NCBI GenBank assembly: GCA_012861695.1
Contig: JAAOOA010000452.1
Span: forward strand, 175,001 to 239,000
From: Trematomus loennbergii
Lineage: Eukaryota > Chordata > Actinopteri > Perciformes > Nototheniidae
Direction: 5' to 3'
Length of the DNA stretch: 64,000 nucleotides
Every line of letters starts with the position of its first letter. The first letter of the stretch is position 1. A model generated the notes under the pieces. It was not told the DNA's origin, searched no databases, and was given only the letters and a program-made list of their open reading frames with translations. Positions 10,643-23,200 of this stretch are shown piece by piece. The position numbers were made by a program, and so were the translations under genes.

Positions 10643-13600
10643 GTCCTCCTGTTAATACAAGTCTTTATATTATATCTTTATATCCGGTCTTTGTATGTGA
10701 TATACCGGCTAGCAGCGCTAGGCTAATGTTAGCATCTCTTCACTGCCCAGAGTCCTGCTGGGAACCCGGACATGTTGAGAAACCACTAAGTAGATTCTAT
10801 TTTCAGGATAAAACATGACACATTTAACCAGAAAGAGGACATATCTGTTCCCTCTGTGGACTGGTTATGACTGTTGGACCATTGGATACAGAGAGGAACA
10901 TTATTACCTCGACTGTGGACATTTATCATCAAATAAATAAGCTGTCTGTCCAATCAAAATGATCCAGAGTCCCCTAAATCTTCCAAATGGACCCAAATGC
11001 ATCAGAATCAGTCCACAGAGAGGACAGATATGACCTCTTTCTGGTTAGAACTGCCATTGTTGATCCTGTAAAGGTCAGAAATTGATTCAGCATCCTCAAT
11101 AACCTCCAAAACCACTCCTAAACTGTCCAAATCTGTCAAGACATGTTCTAACTATTGTCCACAAGCTATAATGTTAATTAACTCAACTTATATTAACTGT
11201 GTAAATGGTAGCATCCATTAGTCTATATGAGCTGCAGACCCTACCCTACATGTCTATCAGAACCCTTTGGGGTCTCAGCGTGTCTCTATGAGCTGCAGAC
11301 CCTACCCTACATGTCTATCAGAACCCTTTGGGGTCTCAGCGTGTCTCTATGAGCTGCAGACCCTACTCTACATGTCTATCAGAACCCTTTGGGGTCTCAG
11401 CGTGTCTCTATGAGCTGCAGACCCTACCCTACATGTCTATCAGAACCCTTTGGGTCTCAGCGTGTCTCTATGAGCTGCAGACCCTACTCTACATGTCTAT
11501 CAGAACCCTTTGGGGTCTCAGCGTGTCTCTATGAGCTGCAGACCCTACCCTACATGTCTATCAGAACCTTTGGGGTCTCAGCGTGTCTCTATGAGCTGCA
11601 GACCCTACTCTACATGTCTATCAGAACCCTTTGGGGTCTCAGCGTGTCTCTATGAGCTGCAGACCCTACCCTACTTCTATCAGAACCCTTTGGGGTCTCA
11701 GCGTGTCTCTATGAGCTGCAGACCCTACTCTACATGTCTATCAGAACCCTTTGGGGTCTCAGCGTGTCTCTATGAGCTGCAGACCCTACTCTACATGTCT
11801 ATCAGAACCCTTTGGGGTCTCAGCGTGTCTCTATGAGCTGCAGACCCTACCCTACATGTCTATCAGAACCCTTTGGGTCTCAGCGTGTCTCTATGAGCTG
11901 CAGACCCTACTCTACATGTCTATCAGAACCCTTGGGGTCTCAGCGTGTCTCTATGAGAGGATGTAAGGACCTGCTTTGTTCCCCTGTCTGACCCCAGCAT
12001 GTCTCTCCTGTTTGCCTGCAGGCAGAGATGAGGGCAGCTGTGTTCCTGGCCATGGAGGAGCAGGACAAACTGGAGGTGGGTTTAACTCTTTTCACCGAGG
12101 GCCACATACAGAAACATTTAGGAAGGTCTGGGCCGCTCACTAGAGGTCTATGGCCTCATAAGTTCAGCTATAAGTCGGTGAAATCAATCTGATGAAGTAA
12201 ATGCTGCGTGATCACCACAGCTCTCCAGAGAGTTCATTTAAACGTGTTTCTCAGAACAAGAAGTGAACAGTATAATAATAACTTTATTTAAACGTGTTTC
12301 TCAGAACAAGAAGTGAACAGTATAATAATACTTTATTTAAACGTGTTTCTCAGAACAAGAAGTGAACAGTATAATAATAACTTTATTTAAACGTGTTTCT
12401 CAGAACAAGAAGTGAACAGTATAATAATAACTTTATTTAAACGTGTTTCTCAGATCAAGCAGTGAACAGTATAATGATAACTTTATTTAAACGTGTTTCT
12501 CAGAACAAGACTCCCCTGGTGAACGAGAACCTGAAGAGATGTCTGAACACCAAAGACGGTGAGCTGTAGTTCCTGTTTCCTCCACAGGGCGGCGCTGTGC
12601 CGTCACACCAGCACGACTCCTTCTCCTTTAAGCTATGGTGGTCTGATGGACGGAGAGGACGCACGTCAGGAACTAGAGAGGGGTCAAACTCATATAGAAA
12701 CTGTTGTTAACGTGAAGCTATCTGTGGCTCTTAGCCTTTCCTTCTTCTTGTCTGTAAACACAATAGCCGCGTTCTCACCGAGTACTTTCCCGTTTAGTTC
12801 CGTTAGCACCCCTGATGTCGCGTTCACACCAAAAAGAATACTTAGTGCCGGGAACCTTTACCCCATTTTTAGTCCCTGCTGAGAGGTGGTACCAAAAAAG
12901 TACCAATTTCTATTGGCTGGGCGATTGCAAACCACGCCCCGTACAACTCTGAAAAGTTTTGTGAAGCCGCCATTGTATTTGCTGGCATTAGCATTATTAG
13001 CATTAGCATTAGCCCCCGCACCAACGGAGAGACTAACTTATGGCAACACAAAGAAAACATGGGAGCGGTGGAGATGAGGAGGTGTCTGCGTTCTGGTGAT
13101 TTCCTCTGAAGGCTTCAGTAGAAGCTGCTGGGAGTCCCAGCAGCTTCTACTGAAGCCTTCCCAACTTCGGGGACTTCCGGCCGGGGACTCCGGGTGGCAG
13201 TATACGCCGTGAAGTGGTTTGAGGCCTGCCAGTAAACCCAAAGCAGAAGAAGAAGAAGTGACGTCAGCGGCTCATTTGCGTAATCTTCCCTCAGGGAACT
13301 TATTCCGGTGAGAACGCGATCTGTACTTAGTGACCTGGGGCAGAGTCCTGCACGGGTCTGATTTTCAAGACCCGCTCCCGCCCCGCACCCGCGACGTGCA
13401 ATACCGAACCCGCCTCCCGCACATATTGCCAATTAGTTCCGCAAACCGACCCGAACCCGCATATCCTATGAGCTGTGAAAACATGCAGTTATTAACACAC
13501 GCAGTTGCGTATTTGGCTCATTTGGGGTGTTGGTTATGTTCTCCATCTAGGACGAAACACAAAGCCTCCCAGACGATGGATTCGCTCTTGAGGAAGAGTT

Positions 13601-16278
13601 ATTGATAACGCTGTATTCTCCGAGCTCCGCCTTCACCTCAGCCATTCAGAATGTGGCGCGCTCAGCAGCAGATTGATGCGCTGCAGAGGTTATGGTTATG
13701 CACGGTCCCGAGAGGTCTGAGGATTTAAACATTACATTATTATTATTTTAATATATTTTTACCCGCAGGTTTCCCGACCCGATGCAGGACTCTGCCCTGG
13801 GGCTAAGTGCCCTGGGGACTAAGTGCCCTGGGGTACTAAGTGCCCTGGGGCACTAAGGGCCGGCACTAAGTACGGCAAAGTACTTGGTGTGAAAGCGGCT
13901 CATGTCCCACCTGGTGCTCTGCCCTTTGAGAGTCTCCGGACACACCGGGGACACATGGTGATGTAGAGAGACATCACTTTGAGAGTCTCCTGACACACCG
14001 GGGACACATGGTGATGTAGAGAAGACATCACTTAGTGAGTCTCCGGACACACCGGGGACACATGGTGATGTAGAGAAGACATCACTTAGTGAGTCTCCGG
14101 ATGACACACCGGGGACACATGGTGATGTAGAGAAGACATCACTTAGTGAGTCTCCTGACACACCGGGGACACATGGTGATGTAGAGAAGACATCACTTAG
14201 TGAGTCTCCTGACACACCGGGGACACATGGTGATGTAGAGGAGACATCAGATGCATGATAGGAGACCTTTAATAAACTCATCTAACAGTGATGACAGAGT
14301 GAATGAATGAGAGCTCGTGATGCGTTCAGGAACCTCCGTCTTTGTGTCTTCAGGCCGTCTGGTGGCCGCTCTGATCCTGGACTTCCTGCAGGTGTTTCAC
14401 CTGGACTTCAGCCTGGCCGTGTTCCAGCCCGAGATCAACTCTGTGAGTGAGGTCACTTCCTGTCTGCATGCTGTGCCTGCTCCACCCAATAACTAACTAG
14501 CTCAGGAAGCAATGCTAAGGTTAGCTCATAGCTCAGGAAGCAATGCTAATGTTAGCTCATAGCTCAGGAAGCAATGCTAATGTTAGCTCATAGCTCAGGA
14601 AGCAATGCTAATGTTAGCTCATAGCTCAGGAAGCAATGCTAATGTTAGCTCATAGCTCAGGAAGCAATGCTAATGTTAGCTCATAGCTCAGGAAGCAATG
14701 CTAATGTTAGCTCATTGCTCAGGAAGCAATGCTAATGTTAGCTCATAGCTCAGGAAGCAATGCTAATGTTAGCTCATAGCTCAGGAAGCAATGCTAATGC
14801 TAGCTCATAGCTCAGGGAGCAATGCTAATGTTAGCTCATAGCTCAGGAAGCAATGCTAATGCTAGCTCATAGCTCAGGGAGCAATGCTAGCTCATAGCTC
14901 AGGGAGCAATGCTAGCTCATAGCTCAGGGAGCAATGCTAATGCTAGCTCATAGCTCAGGGAGCAATGCTAGCTCATAGCTCAGGGAGCAATGCTAATTCT
15001 AGCTCATAGCTCAGGGAGCAATGCTAATGCTAGCTCATAGCTCAGGGAGCAATGCTAATGCTAGTTCATAGCTCAGGGAGCAATGCTAGCTCATAGCTCA
15101 GGGAGCAATGCTAATGCTAGCTCATAGCTCAGGGAGCAATGCTAGCTCATAGCTCAGGGAGCAATGCTAATGCTAGCTCATAGCTCAGGGAGCAATGCTA
15201 GCTCATAGCTCAGGGAGCAATGCTAATGCTAGCTCATAGCTCAGGGAGCAATGCTAGCTCATAGCTCAGGGAGCAATGCTAATGCTAGCTCATAACTCAG
15301 GGAGCAATGCTAGCTCATAGCTCAGGGAGCAATGCTAATGCTAGCTCATAGCTCAGGGAGCAATGCTAGCTCATAGCTCAGGGAGCAATGCTAATGCTAG
15401 CTTATAGCTCAGGGAGCAATGCTAATGCTAGCTCATAACTCAGGGAGCAATGCTAGCTCATAGCTCAGGGAGCAATGCTAATGCTAGCTCATAGCTCAGG
15501 GAGCAATGCTAATGCTAGCTCATAGCTCAGGGAGCAATGCTAGCTCATAGCTCAGGGAGCAATGCTAATGCTAGCTCATAGCTCAGGAAGCAATGCTAGC
15601 TCATAGCTCAGGAGCAATGCTAATGCTAGCTTATAGCTCAGGGAGCAATGCTAATGCTAGCTCATAACTCAGGGAGCAATGCTAGCTCATAGCTCAGGGA
15701 GCAATGCTAATGCTAGCTCATAGCTCAGGGAGCAATGCTAATGCTAGCTCATAGCTCAGGGAGCAATGCTAGCTCATAGCTCAGGGAGCAATGCTAATGC
15801 TAGCTCATAGCTCAGGGAGCAATGCTAGCTCATAGCTCAGGGAGCAATGCTAATGCTAGCTTATAGCTCAGGGAGCAATGCTAATGCTAGCTCATAACTC
15901 AGGGAGCAATGCTAGCTCATAGCTCAGGGAGCAATGCTAATGCTAGCTCATAGCTCAGGGAGCAATGCTAATGCTAGCTCATAGCTCAGGGAGCAATGCT
16001 AGCTCATAGCAGGGAGCAATGCTAAGCTAGCTCATGCTAATGCTAGCTCATAGCTCAGGGAGCAATGCTAGCTCATAGCTCAGGGAGCAATGCTAGCTGC
16101 AGAATGCGACGCTGCTTGTAAGGCACTAGATGTGTTTGTATTGTGTGTGTGCAGGTGAGTGGGGGGGTGAGCCGGGAGCAGCTGTGCAGAGACCTGGGTC
16201 TGGGGGAGAACGAGGGAACAGGAAGAGCCCTCTGCTGCTGGAGCTGGTGAAGAGAGGCCGGCACAAAGGGAGCCAGGT

Positions 16279-16311
<33 letters not shown>

Positions 16312-19300
16312 CATATATGTTACCACTAGGTGCAGTATAACATCTATGGACATAGACACGTACATGTCAACATGTAAGAAGTAGAAAGTACAGGTATTTG
16401 TGTTCAACATGTAAGAAGTAGAAAGTACAGGTATTTGTGTTCAACATGTAAGAAGTAGAAAGTACAGGTATTTGGGTTCAACATGTAAGAAGTAGAAAGT
16501 ACAGGTATTTGAGTTCAACATGTAAGAAGTAGAAAGTACAGGTATTTGTGTTCAACATGTAAGAAGTAGAAAGTACAGGTATTTGGGTTCAACATGTAAG
16601 AAGTAGAAAGTACAGGTATTTGTGTTCAACATGTGAGAAGTAGAAAGTACAGGTATTTGTGTTCAACATGTAAGAAGTAGAAAGTACAGGTATTTGTGTT
16701 CAACATGTGAGAAGTAGAAAGTACAGATATTTGGGTTCAACATGTAAGAAGTAGAAAGTACAGGTATTTGTGTTCAAATGTAAGAAGTAGAAAGTACAGG
16801 TATTTGTGTTCAACATGTAAGAAGTAGAAAGTACAGGTATTTGGGTTCAACATGTAAGAAGTAGAAAGTACAGGTATTTGGGTTCAACATGTAAGAAGTA
16901 GAAAGTACATGTATTTGGGTTCAAAGTGTAAGAAGTAGAAAGTACAGGTATTTGGGTTCAAATGTAAGAAGTAGAAAGTACAGGTATTTGTGTTCAAAAT
17001 GTAAGAAGTAGAAAGTACAGGTATTTGGGTTCAAAGTGTAAGAAGTAGAAAGTACAGGTATTTGGGTTCAAAGTGTAAGAAGTAGAAAGTACAGGTATTT
17101 GGGTTCAAAGTGTAAGAAGTAGAAAGTACAGGTATTTGGGTTCAACATGTAAGAAGTAGAAAGTACAGGTATGGGTTCAACATGTAAGAAGTAGAAAGTA
17201 CAGGTATTTGTGTTCAACATGTAAGAAGTAGAAAGTACAGGTATTTGTGTTCAACATGTAAGAAGTAGAAAGTACAGGTATTTGGGTTCAACATGTAAGA
17301 AGTAGAAAGTACAGGTATTTGGGTTCAAAATGTAAGAAGTAGAAAGTACAGGTATTTGGGTTCAACATGTAAGAAGTAGAAAGTACAGGTATTTGTGTTC
17401 AACTGTAAGAAGTAGAAAGTACAGGTATTTGTTCAACATGTAAGAAGTAGAAAGTACAGGTATTTGGGTTCAAATGTAAGAAGTAGAAAGTACAGGTATT
17501 TGGGTTCAACATGTAAGAAGTAGAAAGTACAGGTATTTGTGTTCAACATGTAAGAAGTAGAAAGTACAGGTATTTGGGTTCAACATGTAAGAAGTAGAAA
17601 GTACAGGTATTTGTGTTCAACATGTGAGAAGTAGAAAGTACAGGTATTTGTGTTCAACATGTAAGAAGTAGAAAGTACAGGTATTTGGGTTCAACATGTA
17701 AGAAGTAGAAAGTACAGGTATTTGAGTTCAACATGTAAGAAGTAGAAAGTACAGGTATTTGTTCAACATGTAAGAAGTAGAAAGTACAGGTATTTGGGTT
17801 CAACATGTAAGAAGTAGAAAGTACAGGTATTTGTGTTCAACATGTGAGAAGTAGAAAGTACAGGTATTTGTGTTCAACATGTAAGAAGTAGAAAGTACAG
17901 GTATTTGTGTTCAACATGTGAAAGTAGAAAGTACAGATATTTGGGTTCAACATGTAAGAAGTAGAAAGTACAGGTATTTGTGTTCAACATGTAAGAAGTA
18001 GAAAGTACAGGTATTTGTGTTCAACATGTAAGAAGTAGAAAGTACAGGTATTTGGTTCAACATGTAAGAAGTAGAAAGTACAGGTATTTGTGTTCAACAT
18101 GTGAGAAGTAGAAAGTACAGGTATTTGGGTTCAAAGTGTAAGAAGTAGAAAGTACAGGTATTTGGGTTCAAAGTGTAAGAAGTAGAAAGTACAGGTATTT
18201 GAGTTCAACATGTAAGAAGTAGAAAGTACAGGTATTTGTGTTCAACATGTAAGAAGTAGAAAGTACAGGTATTGTGTTCAAAGTAAGAAGTAGAAAGTAC
18301 AGGTATTTGGTTCAAAGTGTAAGAAGTAGAAAGTACAGGTATTTGGTTCAACATGTAAGAAGTAGAAAGTACAGGTATGGGTTCAACATGTAAGAAGTAG
18401 AAAGTACAGGTATTTGTGTTCAAATGTAAGAAGTAGAAAGTACAGGTATTTGTGTTCAAATGTAAGAAGTAGAAAGTACAGGTATTTGGGTTCAAAGTGT
18501 AAGAAGTAGAAAGTACAGGTATTTGGGTTCAAAGTGTAAGAAGTAGAAAGTACAGGTATTTGGTTCAAAGTGTAAGAAGTAGAAAGTACAGGTATTTGTG
18601 TTCAAAGTGTAAGAAGTAGAAAGTACAGGTATTTGGGTTCAACATGTAAGAAGTAGAAAGTACAGGTATTTGGGTTCAAAGTGTAAGAAGTAGAAAGTAC
18701 AGGTATTTGGGTTCAACATGTAAGAAGTAGAAAGTACAGGTATTTGGGTTCAACATGTAAGAAGTAGAAAGTACAGGTATTTGTTCAACATGTAAGAAGT
18801 AGAAAGTACAGGTATTTGGGTTCAACATGTAAGAAGTAGAAAGTACAGGTATTTGGGTTCAAATGTAAGAAGTAGAAAGTACAGGTATTTGTGTTCAAAA
18901 CGTAAGAAGTCAAAGTAAAAAGTGGTCAGAAAAATAAGTAGTGGAGTAAAGTACTGATACCAGAAAGATGTACTTAATGAAGTATTTGTACTCCAGTACT
19001 CCCCCCTCTGGTAATAACTAACTTGAACTGTGTGCAGGTGTTGCAGGACTCTGAGGACAGGACCCCCCCCCGGCCGGCAGAAAGGTCCGTGTCGCTTCAT
19101 CTCTCAGAACACCTCCTTCTGTGCATATCCACGTGTTCGTGTTCTGACTGAGACTGAGTCAGAGTCCAGGTTCTCTTCATGAGCAGAGTGTTGTAAACAT
19201 GTTGGAGTCACATCCAGACTGTTTCACACGTTATATACAGATACGCCTTCAACACACTTTATCTCAACCGCCTGATTCAGAAACAGAGCACAGACAAACT

Positions 19301-20223
19301 CAACAATAGAGAGCCGCAGTGACGCGTCCTAAAACCCGGGAGGAAACTCTTTCCGGTTCCTTCGACAGAAACCAGTGAGATGTCTCCATAGGATTTAGGA
19401 AGACAGCTGTAAATCAGGTCTGTGGTTGAGACACCATTGAAGAGACGGATCATGTTTTGTTCAGCCGATCATCTCCACAGTCTACTTTTTATAATGTTCT
19501 AATCATAAATCTAATGTCCAGAAGCTAAATGCTAACGTGATGCTATAAAGGAACTACAGGCGAGTCCAGCAGCACGACTTCAACGTCACGCCAGCTTCAG
19601 ATCCATATCCAAACACACAGATTCTAAATGGTACGAGTTGAAGCGTTTGTTTGAACACTCTGCAGGAGGCAGGGACTTGCTTTCAAGCAGAACAGGGCAA
19701 GCTAACTTAGAGGAGTGTTTACGTGTTCGGCGTAATGACGTACAACGTCCTCAACTTCTGTAGTCCTATTCAGCCACTTGGTAACAACCATCGTTTCTCA
19801 GACACGTCACTCTTCAGAAATCACTGCTATGGAGTCAGATTTGGGTTAATATTCTAGCGCGCAAAGAAGCTACTCACGAGCGGGAAATGTGCTTTTACAC
19901 GTGCATGAAATGACCTCGCGCGCAGATTAAACCCCCGAGAGCGGCTATGCGCTCGCTCGCGAGAGAGACAGCCCTCTTGCTCGCTCGCGGGAGTGTCAGC
20001 CTCACTCGCTCGCTGAGTCTGTCTGCGCGCGCGTGAAAAGTTTCTGATACTTTGGGGCGGAGCCACTGGACTTTGATTGACAGCTGACAGGAAGCCCGGA
20101 GTTGCCAGGTTTGATAAATGCCTGAACTACCAAGAGCCGAGGAGTGACAGCAGCAAGATCAGTTGGACGAGATCGAATGGAAAAGTTGTCCATAAAAAAC
20201 TATTATATTCGTAAAGTGTACAG

Positions 20224-20254
<31 letters not shown>

Positions 20255-23200
20255 CAATTCATTTGATATAAAAAAAATGACACATTAATTCTAGGTGTAA
20301 TACTTTTACAAACACTATAGTAATAATATGCATTCATTATGACATTAATATCATAATGTCAATGACATCTGATTGGCCGGGGATTGAACCCCTCTGATTG
20401 GCCGGGGATTGAACCCCTCTGATTGGCCGGGGATTGAACCCCTCTGATTGGCCGGGGATTGAACTCCGACCCTCAAAGGTTTTATTGTCATATGCTCCTA
20501 AGCTTCAGTGTAGAAATGGAGTTCTTCTGACCTGAGCTCCAATGCAACATATATCATAAAATACAACAATACAAATGGCTGAATGAGAGGTTTGTTGTTT
20601 CCTCTGCAGGCGGAGAAGGGCTCTGTGGGAGGAGGAGACGTCCGGCAGGAGGAGGAGGAGGAGGAAGATGAAGAAGATGAAGATGACCACGAGGACGACG
20701 GAGACTCGTTCTTCGACGACCCGATGCCGAAACCCCAGAAGACCTACGGCTGGTGAGCCCCCCCCCACCCCCACCCCCTTTACTTTCACTACACCTGCTC
20801 CAACATGTGCTGGATGATGAGCAGGACCGGCTTCTGCTCGCCAACGCTGACGTTACACTGACCTCTTTCTGCCGACTGATATCTGCACATCGTCCCTGGA
20901 TCAAGCGCCTTAGCAACAGTCTGCTATCCTTAGCAACGGTCTCAATCCTTAGTAACGGTCTGCTATCCTTAGTAACGGTCTGCTATCCTTAGCAACGGTC
21001 TGCTATCCTTAGCAACAGTCTGCAGTCTGCTATCCTTAGCAACGGTCTGATATTCTTAGCAACGGTCTGCTATCCTTAGCAACGTTCTGCTATCCTTAGC
21101 AACAGTCTGCTATCCTTAGCAACAGGCTATCCTTAGCAACAGTCTGCTATCCTTAGCAACAGTCTGCTATCCTTAGCAACACTCTGCTATCCTTAGCAAC
21201 ACTCTGCAATCCTTAGCAACAGTCTGCTATCCTTAGCAACAGTCTGCTATCCTTAGCAACAGTCTGCTATCCTTAGCAACAGGCTATCCTTAGCAACAGT
21301 CTGCTATCCTTAGCAACAGTCTGCTATCCTTAGCAACACTCTGCTATCCTTAGCAACACTCTGCAATCCTTAGCAACAGTCTGCTATCCTTAGCAACAGT
21401 CTGCTATCCTTAGCAACAGTCTGCTATCCTTAGCAACAGGCTATCCTTAGCAACAGTCTGCTATCCTTAGCAACAGGCTATCCTTAGCATCAGTCTGCTA
21501 TCTTTAGCATCTTTATTTTGAGTGGTTCTCAGTGATTGAAACACAGTTGTGTGTTTCTGTAAAGCCGGACGTCTCCAGCGGGAGAGAAGGCCTCAGAGCG
21601 GACCAGCAGTCAGAAACAGTGAGTACCTCATATACCTATTATTATTAAAATGAGCTTTAAATAAATATATAATATCACTGTTAAAATTAGCGTTGAATGA
21701 GTGTGAGGGGCTGGTCTTTGTATCAGGGGGCTGGTCTTTGTATCAGGGGGCTGGTCTTTGTATCAGGGGGCTGGTCTTTGTATCAGGGGCTGGTCTTTGT
21801 ATCAGGGGGCTGGTCTTTGTATCAGGGGGCTGGTCTTTGTATCAGGGGGCTGGTCTTTGTATCAGGGCGCTGGTCTTTGTATCAGGGGGCTGGTCTTTGT
21901 ATCAGGGGGCTGGTCTTTGTATCAGGGGGCTGGTCTTTGTATCAGGGGGCTGGTCTTTGTATCAGGGGGCTGGTCTTTGTATCAGGGGGCTGGTCTTTGT
22001 ATCAGGGGGCTGGTCTTGTATCAGGGGGCTGGTCTTTGTATCAGGGTAGTCCTTCACTTGTGGGAAGAATACCACATTTCTTTATTTATTTTTATGATTT
22101 ACTGTTTTATTTCCTGAATATTTGTTGTTCAAAAATGTGCCAATTTGGAATCAATAAATAAAATATATTAATCTTATTTTTCGACTACTTTCTAAAATAT
22201 TGAGACTTTTTTTCTATATTCAAACTTTATCGTAATTGAGTTTTCTTGTAATATTGATCCTTTTGCTTTCCTCATCATAGAACACAACTATTTCCTAAAA
22301 ACAAATCTCAAAATATACTTTTATTTATATTTATACTTTGTGTAAAGAGACTTTCTCTTTACACAGAGGGGACACAAATGTCTCTTCTACATCAACATGT
22401 GTCCCCTCTGTGTAAAGAGACTCTCTTCAGGATGTTTTGTCTTGTGTAGCCAATCAGCAACCAAGGTAACCCCCCCCCCCCCCCTTATCACCTGAATCTC
22501 CTCCTAGAGCACCATTGAGTTCTTTGTAACCAAATCTCTCTCAGAGGGGCGTGGGGAGGGGCTCCTTATTTTCATCTAAAGTAACAGACAGAGAATCAGC
22601 ACTTTGGAAACAGGGCTGAAACAGAGGGGATTATGGGTAATGCTGCAATGATCTGTTGCTGACTGTTTGTCTCCAGGCAGGAGGAGGCGTTCGGGGCCAG
22701 AGGGAGTCCAGCGGGGTCCCTGTCGGAGGCCCAGAGACCTGGAGGCGCCTCGGAGAGCAGAGGGAACGGTCCGTTACACTCGCATACAGAAACAATCCAT
22801 CCTAGTGGCTAATAATAATAATAATACATTTGATTTATAAAGGCGCCTTTCAGGCTCTCAAGGTCGCCGATGAGATGAGGTGAGGTGAGGTGAGATGAGA
22901 GGAGAAGAGAGGAGATGAGGTGAGGTGAGGTGAGAGGAGGTGAGATGAGAGGAGAAGAGAGGAGATGAGGTGAGGTGAGGTGAGAGGAGGTGAGATGAGA
23001 GGAGGTGAGATGAGAGGAGAAGAGAGGAGATGAGGTGAGGTGAGGTGAGAGGAGGTGAGATGAGAGGAGAAGAGAGGAGATGAGGTGAGGTGAGGTGAGA
23101 GGAGGTGAGATGAGAGGAGAAGAGAGGAGATGAGGTGAGGTGAGGTGAGAGGAGGTGAGATGAGAGGAGGTGAGATGAGAGGAGAAGAGAGGAGATGAGG

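Noticed and set aside
21693..22161. Frames over the 20-bp G-run array
   Set aside because: All three forward frames are open at once, which is a repeat artefact.
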